The position numbers were made by a program, and so were the translations under genes. 31,951 bases of DNA from an uncultured Clostridia bacterium. GTDB taxonomy: Bacteria; Bacillota; Clostridia; Christensenellales; Aristaeellaceae. Below the pieces are notes generated by a model. The model did not search any database, was not told where the DNA came from, and saw only the letters and a list, made by a program, of their open reading frames with translations. This document shows, piece by piece, positions 23,184 to 31,650 of this stretch. The DNA lies in NCBI GenBank assembly GCA_934663595.1, contig CAKUKM010000028.1, positions 1-31,951 of the forward strand. The letters run 5' to 3'. The stretch's first letter is position 1. Every line of letters begins with the position of its first letter.

Positions 23184-23805
23184 TTACAAAAAGGAATATC
23201 GCGAATTTTACCTCCCGAAGGCGCAGCCGCAGATCGTCGAGATCCCGGAAATGCGCTTCGTCGCGGTGCGCGGCGCGGGCGACCCGAACCAGCCCGGCGG
23301 CGCGTATCAGGCGGCGATCGAGATTCTCTACGGCATATCGTTCACGATCAAGATGAGCCGGCTGGGCGACCATCGCATCGACGGCTATTTCGATTATGTC
23401 ACGCCGCCGCTGGAGGGCTTCTGGGTTCTGCCCGGCTCGGACGGCTTCGACCCGGCGCGCAAGGCGGAATTCCGCTGGATTTCGGCCATTCGCCTGCCGG
23501 ATTTCGTCTCGCGCGAGGATTTCGAATGGGCGGTGCGCGCGGCGACGGACAAAAAGAAGCGCGATTTCTCGGCCGCCGAGTTCCTGACCGTGCGCGAGGG
23601 GCTGTGCGTGCAAATGCTGCATGTCGGCCCGTTTGACGACGAGCCGGAAAGCGTCGCGCGCATGGACGCGTTTCTTTCCGCAAACGGCTATGCCAACGAT
23701 TTCACCGAATCGCGCCTGCACCACGAAATCTACCTTTCCGATTTCCGCAAAACCGCGCCCGAAAAGCGCAAAACCGTGCTGCGCCATCCGATTCGCCGTG
23801 CTTGA
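23173..23805 (+). CDS. GyrI-like small-molecule-binding domain protein
   Basis: The 210-residue protein resembles stand-alone GyrI-like (AraC effector-binding-like) proteins: PQIVEIPEMRFVAVRGAGDPN near the N-terminus, FDYVTPPLEGFWV in the middle, and QMLHVGPFDDEPES with ESRLHHEIYLSDFRKTAPEK near the end. Such proteins bind or hydrolyse small hydrophobic molecules; no DNA-binding domain is present. It overlaps the YoaP-like gene by 11 bases and has a weak ribosome site, so it probably depends on coupling. Its last bases contain the -35 box of the next gene. Confidence 0.85.
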   Translation: MAFDYKKEYREFYLPKAQPQIVEIPEMRFVAVRGAGDPNQPGGAYQAAIEILYGISFTIKMSRLGDHRIDGYFDYVTPPLEGFWVLPGSDGFDPARKAEFRWISAIRLPDFVSREDFEWAVRAATDKKKRDFSAAEFLTVREGLCVQMLHVGPFDDEPESVARMDAFLSANGYANDFTESRLHHEIYLSDFRKTAPEKRKTVLRHPIRRA

Positions 23806-23830
23806 CAACATCGCCCTCCCGGTTTACAAT
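23802..23830 (+). promoter_or_regulatory. Sigma-A promoter of the LicC-like gene
   Basis: Perfect TTGACA at 23802-23807, 17-base spacer, TACAAT at 23825-23830. The -35 overlaps the stop codon of the GyrI-like gene. Transcription should start near 23837, which rules out the upstream ATG at 23829. Confidence 0.78.
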
Positions 23831-23879
23831 GGAAAAAAACAGGCGCGGCCCCATCGGCGCGCCGAAAGGATTCAAAAGA

Positions 23880-24749
23880 ATGAAAAACAGCAATCTCGCC
23901 CCCCGGCCGCTGACCCGGGAACTCTTCGATGCGCTGACCGCGCTGGAACTAGCCCGGAGAACCGGCGCAAAGGCGCCGGAGCATTCCGCGCTGGAGGCGC
24001 TCGGCTATGCGCAAAACGGAATTCTCACGCCGCAGGGACTCGCCGCGCTGGAGCCGTATCGCGTTCGCCGCGCGGTGTTCATCGCGGCGGGCTTCGGCAG
24101 CCGCATGGCGCCGGTCACGCTGCGCACGCCGAAGCCGCTGGTGCGCGTGCACGGCAAGCGCATTATCGATACGCTTCTGGACGCGGTGGTCGCGGCGGAC
24201 ATTCCGGAAATCGTGATCGTGCGCGGCTATTTAAGCGAGCGGTTCGACGCGCTGAAGGACAAATACCCGCGCGTGCAATTCGTGGAAAACCCGCTGTTTA
24301 ACGAGGCGAACAACATCTCCTCGGCGCTGCGCGTGCGCGATCTGCTGCGCGGCGCGTATGTGTTCGAGGCGGATCTGGTGCTTTCGAACCCGGCGCTGGT
24401 GCGCAAATACGAATTCGAGACGAATTTTCTGGCCATTCCGATGGAGCGCTCGGACGACTGGTGCTTCCGAACGGAAAACGGCGTGATCCGCGAGCTCAAA
24501 ATCGGCGGCATGCACTGCGATCAGGAGGTCGGCATTTCCTATTGGTCGGAGGCCGACGGCGCGAAGCTCGAGCAGGATCTTCCGGCGGCGTTCGACATGC
24601 CCGGCGGCCACGAGCTGTATTGGGAGCAGGTGCCGCTGAAGATCTTCCGCGACCACTATCAGGTGGCCGTGCGCCCATGCACGCAGCGCGACATCCTGGA
24701 AATCGACACCTACAATGAATTGAAGGCGTTCGATTCGAGCTATCAATGA
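23880..24749 (+). CDS. LicC-like nucleotidyltransferase with N-terminal helix-turn-helix-like domain
   Basis: The 289-residue protein has a short N-terminal helical domain (about 1-55; LTRELFDALTALELARR) and then a nucleotidyltransferase fold: FIAAGFGSRMAPVTLRTPKPLVRVHGKR, cut here to its key parts AAGFGSRM (about 64-71) and TPKPLV, followed by NPLFNEANNISSALRVRD and an acidic EADLVLSNP metal site. The NNI(S)S pattern and order match choline-phosphate cytidylyltransferases (LicC type), which make CDP-choline for decorating cell-surface polymers; a sugar-1-phosphate substrate is the alternative. No licA, licB or licD is nearby. ATG at 23880 has AAAGGA about nine bases upstream and lies downstream of a strong promoter. 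Confidence 0.8.
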   Translation: MKNSNLAPRPLTRELFDALTALELARRTGAKAPEHSALEALGYAQNGILTPQGLAALEPYRVRRAVFIAAGFGSRMAPVTLRTPKPLVRVHGKRIIDTLLDAVVAADIPEIVIVRGYLSERFDALKDKYPRVQFVENPLFNEANNISSALRVRDLLRGAYVFEADLVLSNPALVRKYEFETNFLAIPMERSDDWCFRTENGVIRELKIGGMHCDQEVGISYWSEADGAKLEQDLPAAFDMPGGHELYWEQVPLKIFRDHYQVAVRPCTQRDILEIDTYNELKAFDSSYQ

Positions 24750-24750
24750 A

Positions 24751-24788
24751 TGTGGACGGGGGAGCAAGCTCCCTTGCCAGATGCCGCG
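24751..24788 (+). repeat. Short hairpin repeat after the LicC-like gene
   Basis: TGTGGACGGGGGAGCAAGCT starts one base after the stop codon, matching 16241 and 18852. The bases after it (CCCTTGCCA then CCGCG) resemble part of the longer hairpin-array repeat, so this is probably a truncated copy. Confidence 0.65.
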
Positions 24789-24819
24789 TCAAAATCTGCA
24801 TTGCGTCCCTGATATCTGA

Positions 24820-24853
24820 AAGGCCCTCTCCGATCTCGGAGAGGGCCTTCTTC
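24820..24853 (+). terminator. Terminator after the LicC-like gene
   Basis: A perfect 14-base inverted repeat (24820-24833 with 24836-24849; the inner bases form the loop) followed by CTTC. The T-run is short. Confidence 0.7.
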
Positions 24854-24866
24854 ACGCCGTTTTACC

Positions 24867-25030
24867 TATGCGCATTTGGGCGGACTGGTTCGCTCGGATT
24901 GCACCGATTACGCCGCCTTGCCTCTGCGCTTTTGGGCGGACTGGTTGGCTCGGATTGCACCGATTACGCCGCCTTGCCTCTGCGCTTTTGGGCGGACTGG
25001 TTGGCTCGGATTGCACCGATTACGCCGCCG
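24867..25030 (-). repeat. 56-base tandem repeat of the TIGR04086 gene 3' end
   Basis: The GGGCGGACTGGTT block starts at 24878, 24934 and 24990, exactly 56 bases apart. The copy nearest the gene encodes the end of the protein (GAIRANQSAQKRRGKAA, stop at 24964-24966); the other two lie beyond the stop. Because 56 is not a multiple of three, entering the next copy shifts the frame and creates the stop. Confidence 0.88.
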
Positions 25031-25368
25031 ACTGCCGCGCCGATCAGGATTTCGCCCAGCATGGCCACGATCGAAAACGCGCCGCCGCCCAGCAGCACAT
25101 ACAGCCCGTAGCCCAAAATCATATACGCCATCGCGATCACCGCGCCGGCCGCAAATCCGTGAACGCCGCCGCGCGGAACCGCCGCGCGCACGCCGAACAG
25201 AATCGCCCCCAGCTTGATCGCCTGATTGAGCGCGCGAATCGCGGAATCGGAAATGCGCGCGAATATCGCCAGCGCCGCCGCCGCGAGCATCGCAACCAGC
25301 GTGAGCAATATTGCAATCAGCAATCCCCTGAACAAATCCACCGCCACATTTTTGCGCCTGACGGCCAT
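24964..25368 (-). CDS. TIGR04086-type four-helix membrane protein
   Basis: The 134-residue protein has about four hydrophobic segments, at about 12-38, 50-60, 70-95 and 98-117, with GVRAAVPRGGVHGFAAGAVI and ILGYGLYVLLGGG. It resembles the TIGR04086 family of Firmicutes membrane proteins, whose function is not known. The C-terminus (QSAQKRRGKAA) is basic, and the current stop codon is formed by entry into the tandem repeat, so the original C-terminus may have been different. The start at 25368 follows GAGGGGGCG, which lies in the arm of a 13-bp hairpin. It is downstream of the sortase and probably co-transcribed. Confidence 0.75.
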   Translation of the reverse strand: MAVRRKNVAVDLFRGLLIAILLTLVAMLAAAALAIFARISDSAIRALNQAIKLGAILFGVRAAVPRGGVHGFAAGAVIAMAYMILGYGLYVLLGGGAFSIVAMLGEILIGAAVGGVIGAIRANQSAQKRRGKAA

Positions 25369-25373
25369 ACCAA

Positions 25374-25420
25374 CGCCCCCTCGCTGCCTTTTTTCCTATC
25401 CTATGGCCAGCGAGGGGGCG
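25374..25420 (-). promoter_or_regulatory. Hairpin that covers the ribosome site of the TIGR04086 gene
   Basis: A perfect 13-bp inverted repeat (25374-25386 with 25408-25420) with a 21-base loop lies between the sortase stop and the TIGR04086 start. On the minus-strand RNA the 3' arm is CAGCGAGGGGGCG, the probable ribosome site. No T-run follows, so it looks more like a translational control hairpin than a terminator. Confidence 0.55.
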
Positions 25421-25443
25421 CGATTCCTGTTTGGATTCCGTTT

Positions 25444-26361
25444 TTATCGCCTTGCGCTCTGATTCAGCGCCTGCCGGAGCGCTTCCTCCGTTTCGCCGGC
25501 GCGCAGCCTGCGGCAAACGAGCACCAGCTTGTCCTCGTCCAGACACGTCGACAGCGTCAGCAGCGCGTCGCCCGGCTGCACGTCGATCGGTATTTCATAC
25601 AGCGAATGCGCCCGAATCGTTTCAATAAACGCATTGAACTGCCCCTCGGACTGAAACGCCGCCGTTCCCGCATACGGCACATACCGCGCGTCGCCCGGAT
25701 CGTCCGGCGCGATCAGCACCGCGAACAGCGCGTACGTCTCCTCGCGATACAGCGTCGAAAGCGAAACCAGCCCGTGCTCGAGCACGTAATCCAGCCCGCG
25801 ATAGTGCGAAAGCAGGCCGAACATGCTGCCGTCGTGCATATTGTGGCCGTGAATCAGCAAATGCTGCGTCTGCGCGGTCAGCGGATGCCGTTCATCGAGA
25901 AACAGCGTCCCCGCTGCGCTGGATTTGCCGCTGAAATCGTGGTTCAGGTAATAGGTATTGTCCCGATACACCACCGGCAGACTCACCACGCCCGGAATGC
26001 GCACCCAGGCGACGAGATCGCCGTTTTTCTCAAACAGCTCGCGCATCCGCGGCAGCATTTCGCCGGACAGAAATTGATATTCGCTCCGCAAATGCGTCTC
26101 CGGTGGAACCGTCGCCGACGGAAGCGTCTCCGATGGAACCGCCTCGGCCGTCGCCTCCGGCAAAGCCGCCGGACTCGTCGCCTGCTCGTAGATTTCCTGC
26201 AGCGCGGCGTTCGTTTGCCGAACGGAATGCGAGCGCGCAAAATACGCGATCAGGTTTCCCGCGCCGAACGCGATCAGCGCAATGCAGACGGCGGCGGGGA
26301 GGAGCCGCCGAACGCCCCTTCCCCTGCGCCGCCTTTTGCGATTGTATTCCGTGTGCTTCAT
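25444..26361 (-). CDS. Class B sortase
   Basis: This 305-residue transpeptidase has a basic N-terminus, one membrane helix at about 19-41, a linker rich in Pro, Thr and Glu (about 60-90), and a sortase domain from about 100. The catalytic histidine is in IHGHNMHDGSMF (H173), the cysteine in TLSTC (C273) and the arginine in VCRRL (R284 or R285). This pattern fits class B. It should cut the PPKTG motif of the protein encoded just upstream and attach it to the wall. The start at 26361 overlaps the stop of the surface protein gene (ATGA), so substrate and enzyme are made together. A GGAGGAAAAGG ribosome region precedes it. Confidence 0.9.
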   Translation of the reverse strand: MKHTEYNRKRRRRGRGVRRLLPAAVCIALIAFGAGNLIAYFARSHSVRQTNAALQEIYEQATSPAALPEATAEAVPSETLPSATVPPETHLRSEYQFLSGEMLPRMRELFEKNGDLVAWVRIPGVVSLPVVYRDNTYYLNHDFSGKSSAAGTLFLDERHPLTAQTQHLLIHGHNMHDGSMFGLLSHYRGLDYVLEHGLVSLSTLYREETYALFAVLIAPDDPGDARYVPYAGTAAFQSEGQFNAFIETIRAHSLYEIPIDVQPGDALLTLSTCLDEDKLVLVCRRLRAGETEEALRQALNQSARR

Positions 26362-29300
26362 GCCGCGCGCCTTTTCCTCCGCAGCAGAATCAGGCCCGCC
26401 GCGCCGATCAGGCTGATCGCCAGCCAGATTTCCGGCGTGGACGCGTCGCCCGTCTTCGGCGGCTCGACCGCCTCGGTCACATACAGCGTCGCGATCGCGC
26501 TGCGCACCATGCGCCCGTGCGCGTCGGCAATCAGGCAGCCGTACTGGTAGCCGCTGTTGGCCAATTCCGTGACCGCGGTCATGTAGCTCGCGCCCACCGC
26601 GCCGTCGATCTTCTTCCATTCGCCCGGCTTGCGCGCAATGTACCACTGATACGTCAGCTCCTCGCCCGCCGCCGCGACCGTAAACGTCGCGCGCTGGCCG
26701 GCCGCCACGAGCTGATCCTGCGGCTGCGAAAGGATTTTAAGCCCCAGCGTGAGCCGCGCCGGTTCGGAAACAGCCTGATTGCCCGCGCCGTCGGTCACCA
26801 CGCAGCGGAACTGCGCACCGTCGTTTTCAGTCGCGGCCAGGATTCGGTATTCCGCCTGATTCGCGCCCGCGATATCCTCCCAAACGCCCTGCGCGTTCAT
26901 GTGCTGCCACTGGTAGCGATACGGAGCCGCGCCGCCGATTGCCGAAACGGCAAATACCGCCTCCTCGCCCTCCGCAACCGTCGTCGATTGCGGCGAGGTC
27001 TGAATGCTCAGCGCGCTGCCGAGCGTGAGCGTGTACTGATTGTCAAATTCGGCGAACTCGTTGCCCTGTTCGTTGTCGGTCAGCGTAAACGTCACCTCGC
27101 CGCTCGCGCGCCCGGCCAGCAGCCGCTCGGCGGGAACGTCCAGCGTGTAGCCGAAGTCCTCGTCGATCGCGCGGGTAAAGGTGTAGGAGAGCACCGTCGT
27201 TCCATTCAGCGCGGCGGTCAGCGTCGGCGCAACGCGGCTGTCCGTTTCAGACCGGCCCACGATGCTCACGCGCACGTACTGCGCGCCCGCCGGATCGGTA
27301 TACGCCTGGCAATCCAGCATCAGATCGCCGCGGCCCACGCCGATTTCCTTCTTCATTTCGCTCTCCGGAACGCCCGCGCGCTTTACGCCCAGCAGCATCG
27401 GCGCGTTTGCATTATTCGAAATCATGTTGCCCTGCGCGTCGAAGCCGACCTCTGTGTCCGCCGCGTTTACGCCCGCGCCGGAAATCGCGCCCGAATAGTG
27501 CGTCAGCGCAAATACGCTTCCCAGCTCCGCCGTCAGCCGCACCGTGCCGTTCCAATCCTCGGGCACCTTGAACGACGCCTGATACGTGTGCACGCCGCCC
27601 GGCATCAGAAGCTCCGTGTGCCTCTGCTCGGCCACGGTCACGCCGTTCCGCGTGGTGGTCACCAGCCAGTCGTCGCCGTTCATGTCGTCGTAAATGCTGC
27701 CCACGCGGGTCACGGAATAGGCCGAATCCGCCGCCGAGCCGAACAGGCTGTTCACGCTCTCGTTCTCCGGATTGCTGCAATTCACGATCACCGTCTGCAC
27801 CGGCGTGGTCTCGCCCTCCTTCAAAATGGCCACCATGAAGCGGGAAACCGGGAGATTGCCGGTGTTCTTTACCGCGAACAGCAGGCTCGCGTATTCGCCC
27901 GCGCACACGCACGGGTCATACGGCGCGACGCCCGTGAGGCTCACCGCCGTCTGCAGGCTGAACGTAAACCGGATCAGCCGCTGATTCACCGCCGCCGATT
28001 CCGCGTTTACGTCCTTCTGCATGCTCTCCGTAAGCGCGGCGGTGTAATAGCCGACGCCGTTCATCAGCAGGTGCAAACTCTCCGGCTGCTCGGACAGCTC
28101 CAGCAGCGTAAACGGCGCGCTCATCGTGTTCGTCTCGCGATCAAAGCGCACGCACCTGATCTGGTACTTCTCGTTTTCGGTGTATTCGCCCGCGGCCACG
28201 CATTCCGTCCAGTACAGATAGGTAATGCCGTAGGTCGAGCCGTCGTCCAGCGTCGTGATCTTGAAGTGCTCGGCATACATCGGCACGTCGTAATCGCACA
28301 CGGCGAATTTGCCGTTGCCCACGCGGCTCGCGCCCATCAGGCGATAGCAGGCCGATCCGTCGTCCGCCTGGCCCTTCTTCAGATAGAACAGGAATTCCTG
28401 CGCGTCCTGCAGCGCGCCGTATTCAATCATCGGCGTGAAGTATTCCACGTTCTCGTCCAGCTTCTGCTTCGTGCCGTTCAGATGCACGAACAGCTCGGTC
28501 TTTTCATTCATCTCCTTCTTCGCCTTTTCGGCCACCTTCAATCGGTAATAGCACGAAAGGCTCCTGTCGTCCGCCACGTAGCCGCCGCCCAGCTTCGCGT
28601 TCGTCGGCCGCGCGATGGCGAGGCAGCGCGTGATCGTGGCCGGATCGGTGGTGTAATCGCCGAATTCGGGGTTGTCGTTCGTCGCCGCCGTGTGAATGAG
28701 ATCCTTTGCCGTGCGCTGAATATCGACGGAAACCACGCCGTTCGTCTCGCCGGAGCTGACCCATTCGTAATCGCACGCGGCGTTTATATACCACAGGTTC
28801 CGGCTCGCGTCGCCCGGCGCGTTGTTCACGAAGTGCGTCAGCGGCCGCGACAGCGCCGAGCCGTTCCAGCTCTCGGCGTTCGTGCTCCATTCGTTTTCGC
28901 GATAATCGCCCGCCGTGTTCGAAATGCCCAGACCCAGCGTGCCGTCCGCCCGCTCGACCACCTGCATCACCGCAACGCTCATCCGGCTGCGCACGGGCCG
29001 ATTGTCCTCGCGATCGGCAAACACGCCGCTCAGAATCGTAACGCCCACGAAATCGCCGTGGCCCATGATCGCAAACGCGTAGTCGGTCGCCTCCGTCGCG
29101 CGCCATGCGTCTCCGCCCGCCTCCGGATAGACCAGCCCGTGGCTCTCCGGCGCGTCCAGATTGTACCACACCAGCTCGCCCTTGCGCGCGCCGCTGTCCG
29201 TCGTCGGCGTAATCCAGAAGCCGAAGGTCGCGGATTTGCTGCCGTCCGGACTCGTCAGCGTCGCGTACTGAAGCTCGCCGGCCAGACTGTCGATGCGCGC

Positions 29301-31616
29301 AAAGACCTCCGTTTCGCTGTCCGCGCGCAGGCCGTCGCCGCCGTTTGCAATCGGCAAACCGTTCGCCGCCGACGGAATATTCACGCCATCCTCGATCTGC
29401 GTAAACACCTGCGCGCCGCTTGTTTCGCTCAAATCGTCGCCGTTTGCGGAGGTGTCGTAGCTGTACGTGCCCTTCCAGAGCGTCTCCTTCCATTTGGCCA
29501 CAAACGCCTGCGCGGTCACGTCCAGCCCGAAGCCCATATTCACCGCGGCGCTCACCGGATTCGTCAGCCGCACCTTCGGCGCGATGTTTCCAAAGAAGCG
29601 CAGCGCGACGTTCACCAGTCCGCGCACGCCCAGGCCCGCGCTCACGCCCAGCTCGGCCAGAATGTCGATCGTCAGCCCCTGCCCCTTGTTGAACAGGAAT
29701 TTGGCGTTTCCGAAATCGGGCAGATCGGCCTCCAGCCCCAGCCCGAACGACGCGCCCAGCGAGAACGCGAAGTCCATCGCCGCGAATATCGGAATCACGC
29801 CGCCTACCAGGAACTGCCAGCCGTAGCCGCCCTTAAACGCCGCCTGCACGCCGCCCGCGCCGGTCAGGCTGAACCGCGTCGCGTCCTCCTTTATCTTGCC
29901 CTGCAGGCCCGCAAACACGGTAATCGCGGCGGTCACGTCGCCCAGGAAGCGCTTGCGGCTGGTCGCGCCGGCGTTTTTGTAAACCTTGTTGTCCACCGCG
30001 TTCGCGTCGCGCTGCGCCTGCCGGTTCGCGTCGGCCAGCTGCTGCTCCTTGTCCTTGAGGCTGTCGTATTTCCAGCTCAGCTCCTCGCTCTGGAAGCTCT
30101 TGCCGAAGGCGAACTGGATATAGCCCGTCGGGTCGATCATCAGCTGCGCCGGCGCGAACGGCATGTCCATCATCAGCTTCTTTCCGCCGATAAACGGTAT
30201 GCTGCTCGGGAACGTCATGCTCAGGCCGCTTCCGGTAAAGCTCAGATTGTTCGTATTCAGGAATTGCGGCTCGTCCACGACCGCCTTTTCCACCTTCATC
30301 TGCGTGCTGTACGTCTTTACAAACGTCCCCGCCTCCACCCGGACGGTCACCGCCGTGCCCGGCGCGAGAATTTTGCCGTAGGGATTCTGGAACGTGACCG
30401 ACGTTCCGGCGGTAAAGCTGCGCCTTTCCTCCTTATCGACGATCTTCCCCTCGGAATCATACGTCTGATAGCACAGATAGAGGAAGCCGCTGATCTTGTT
30501 CTTCTTCAGGTCGTCCACCAGAATTTCAAAATGCTGCGCGCCGTCGTTTTTCGGCGTGTAGAAAATCGTGTTCTGCTGGCTGAGCACGTCGCGGCCGTTG
30601 TAGCCCGCCATGCGCAGAAACGGCTGGCCGGAATACACGTCGAGCCGCACCGTTTCGGCCATGCCGCCGCGAATCGTCATCCCGCGCATTTCGCGCGTGC
30701 AATACAGGTTCTGCGTAAACACCGCGTTGATCACCACGCGGTTCTTCTCGTCCGGATTAAAATCCATCACCAGGAACGTAACCAGGCCGTTTTCGTCGGT
30801 CTTCTTCGTCTGATCGGCCTTCGAGCCGCCCGTGCCCGTCACCTTCACCTGCACGCCCTTCATCGGCTTTCCGCCCGCGTCGCGCACGATAAAGCCGAAC
30901 TGCTTCGACGAAAGCACGATCACGTCGAAATCCACGCCGTTCTGCGCGTCGATCTGCGCCTGCTCCGCCGCGGTCAGCGCGCTCGCCTCGCTGAGCAGCC
31001 GGTCGGCCGCGCTGTTCGTGAGCGCGCCGTCCGGCGAATCCACGCTGTTTAGGATATTCGCAAAATCCAGCCCGCTGTTTTCAATCTGCTCGTGGTATTC
31101 ATCGTAATACTTCGCCACGGTCTGAATAATTCCCTGAATCTCCGCAGCGTCCTCGCGCACGCGCAGCGCAATGCGAACGCGCTCCCGATCGGTAATCTCC
31201 GCGTTCTCCAGCCGGTACAGGTCGTTGTAAATCGACCGGCGCAGCTCGTCGAGCGCGTCGCGGCGCGCATTTAGGGAATTGTTCAGCCGCTGCACCGTCG
31301 CGCCCACGCCCTCCAGCGACGCGGCCTTGCCCTCCTGCGCCATGTTCACGAGCTGAACGCCGTCCTGAATGCGGTTCATCAGCCCGCCGACCCATTCGCC
31401 CGTCAGCCATTCCAGATACTGCTGCGCCTGCAGCGCGTTCATCGACGCGTTCACCGGATCGCCCTGCTGCCAGCCCGCAATGTCGCCGTCCATGGCGATC
31501 AGGCTGCGCGCGCCCGCGATCTCGGCCTCCGTCAGCGGCGAAACGTCCGCCAGCGCGGACAGCGCGCTCGAAAGCAGCACGAGCGCGAGAAGCATACTCA
31601 GGATACGCTTGAACAT
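26358..31616 (-). CDS. Large wall-anchored surface protein with Ig-like domains and PPKTG sorting signal
   Basis: The 1752-residue protein begins with a signal peptide (MFKRILSMLLALVLL, cleavage near residue 23). Residues about 30-190 are helical; about 238-310 resembles a carboxypeptidase-regulatory or Big-1-like fold (GFIVRDAGGKPMKGVQVKV); about 560-720 is Gly- and hydrophobic-rich (FAFSLGASFGLGLEADLPD); about 1230-1380 resembles CARDB domains (FAVKNTGNLPVSRFMVAIL). Two Ig-like domains follow at about 1536-1625 and 1626-1718. The end is PPKTGD at 1719, a hydrophobic helix and RRKRRAA, a sortase signal of the (S/P)PxTG type known for Clostridioides difficile sortase B. The start at 31616 follows GGAGGTG by six bases. 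Function is probably adhesion or surface structure, by inference. Confidence 0.9.
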   Translation of the reverse strand: MFKRILSMLLALVLLSSALSALADVSPLTEAEIAGARSLIAMDGDIAGWQQGDPVNASMNALQAQQYLEWLTGEWVGGLMNRIQDGVQLVNMAQEGKAASLEGVGATVQRLNNSLNARRDALDELRRSIYNDLYRLENAEITDRERVRIALRVREDAAEIQGIIQTVAKYYDEYHEQIENSGLDFANILNSVDSPDGALTNSAADRLLSEASALTAAEQAQIDAQNGVDFDVIVLSSKQFGFIVRDAGGKPMKGVQVKVTGTGGSKADQTKKTDENGLVTFLVMDFNPDEKNRVVINAVFTQNLYCTREMRGMTIRGGMAETVRLDVYSGQPFLRMAGYNGRDVLSQQNTIFYTPKNDGAQHFEILVDDLKKNKISGFLYLCYQTYDSEGKIVDKEERRSFTAGTSVTFQNPYGKILAPGTAVTVRVEAGTFVKTYSTQMKVEKAVVDEPQFLNTNNLSFTGSGLSMTFPSSIPFIGGKKLMMDMPFAPAQLMIDPTGYIQFAFGKSFQSEELSWKYDSLKDKEQQLADANRQAQRDANAVDNKVYKNAGATSRKRFLGDVTAAITVFAGLQGKIKEDATRFSLTGAGGVQAAFKGGYGWQFLVGGVIPIFAAMDFAFSLGASFGLGLEADLPDFGNAKFLFNKGQGLTIDILAELGVSAGLGVRGLVNVALRFFGNIAPKVRLTNPVSAAVNMGFGLDVTAQAFVAKWKETLWKGTYSYDTSANGDDLSETSGAQVFTQIEDGVNIPSAANGLPIANGGDGLRADSETEVFARIDSLAGELQYATLTSPDGSKSATFGFWITPTTDSGARKGELVWYNLDAPESHGLVYPEAGGDAWRATEATDYAFAIMGHGDFVGVTILSGVFADREDNRPVRSRMSVAVMQVVERADGTLGLGISNTAGDYRENEWSTNAESWNGSALSRPLTHFVNNAPGDASRNLWYINAACDYEWVSSGETNGVVSVDIQRTAKDLIHTAATNDNPEFGDYTTDPATITRCLAIARPTNAKLGGGYVADDRSLSCYYRLKVAEKAKKEMNEKTELFVHLNGTKQKLDENVEYFTPMIEYGALQDAQEFLFYLKKGQADDGSACYRLMGASRVGNGKFAVCDYDVPMYAEHFKITTLDDGSTYGITYLYWTECVAAGEYTENEKYQIRCVRFDRETNTMSAPFTLLELSEQPESLHLLMNGVGYYTAALTESMQKDVNAESAAVNQRLIRFTFSLQTAVSLTGVAPYDPCVCAGEYASLLFAVKNTGNLPVSRFMVAILKEGETTPVQTVIVNCSNPENESVNSLFGSAADSAYSVTRVGSIYDDMNGDDWLVTTTRNGVTVAEQRHTELLMPGGVHTYQASFKVPEDWNGTVRLTAELGSVFALTHYSGAISGAGVNAADTEVGFDAQGNMISNNANAPMLLGVKRAGVPESEMKKEIGVGRGDLMLDCQAYTDPAGAQYVRVSIVGRSETDSRVAPTLTAALNGTTVLSYTFTRAIDEDFGYTLDVPAERLLAGRASGEVTFTLTDNEQGNEFAEFDNQYTLTLGSALSIQTSPQSTTVAEGEEAVFAVSAIGGAAPYRYQWQHMNAQGVWEDIAGANQAEYRILAATENDGAQFRCVVTDGAGNQAVSEPARLTLGLKILSQPQDQLVAAGQRATFTVAAAGEELTYQWYIARKPGEWKKIDGAVGASYMTAVTELANSGYQYGCLIADAHGRMVRSAIATLYVTEAVEPPKTGDASTPEIWLAISLIGAAGLILLRRKRRAA

Positions 31617-31650
31617 GACGCACCTCCAAATGTATCTTTCCATATTCATA

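Noticed and set aside
26103..31052. A 1649-codon open frame on the plus strand opposite the surface protein
   Set aside because: Its product is almost all Arg, His, Ala and Val without domains, as expected from the antisense of a GC-rich gene; the opposite strand has a signal peptide, Ig-like domains and a sorting signal.
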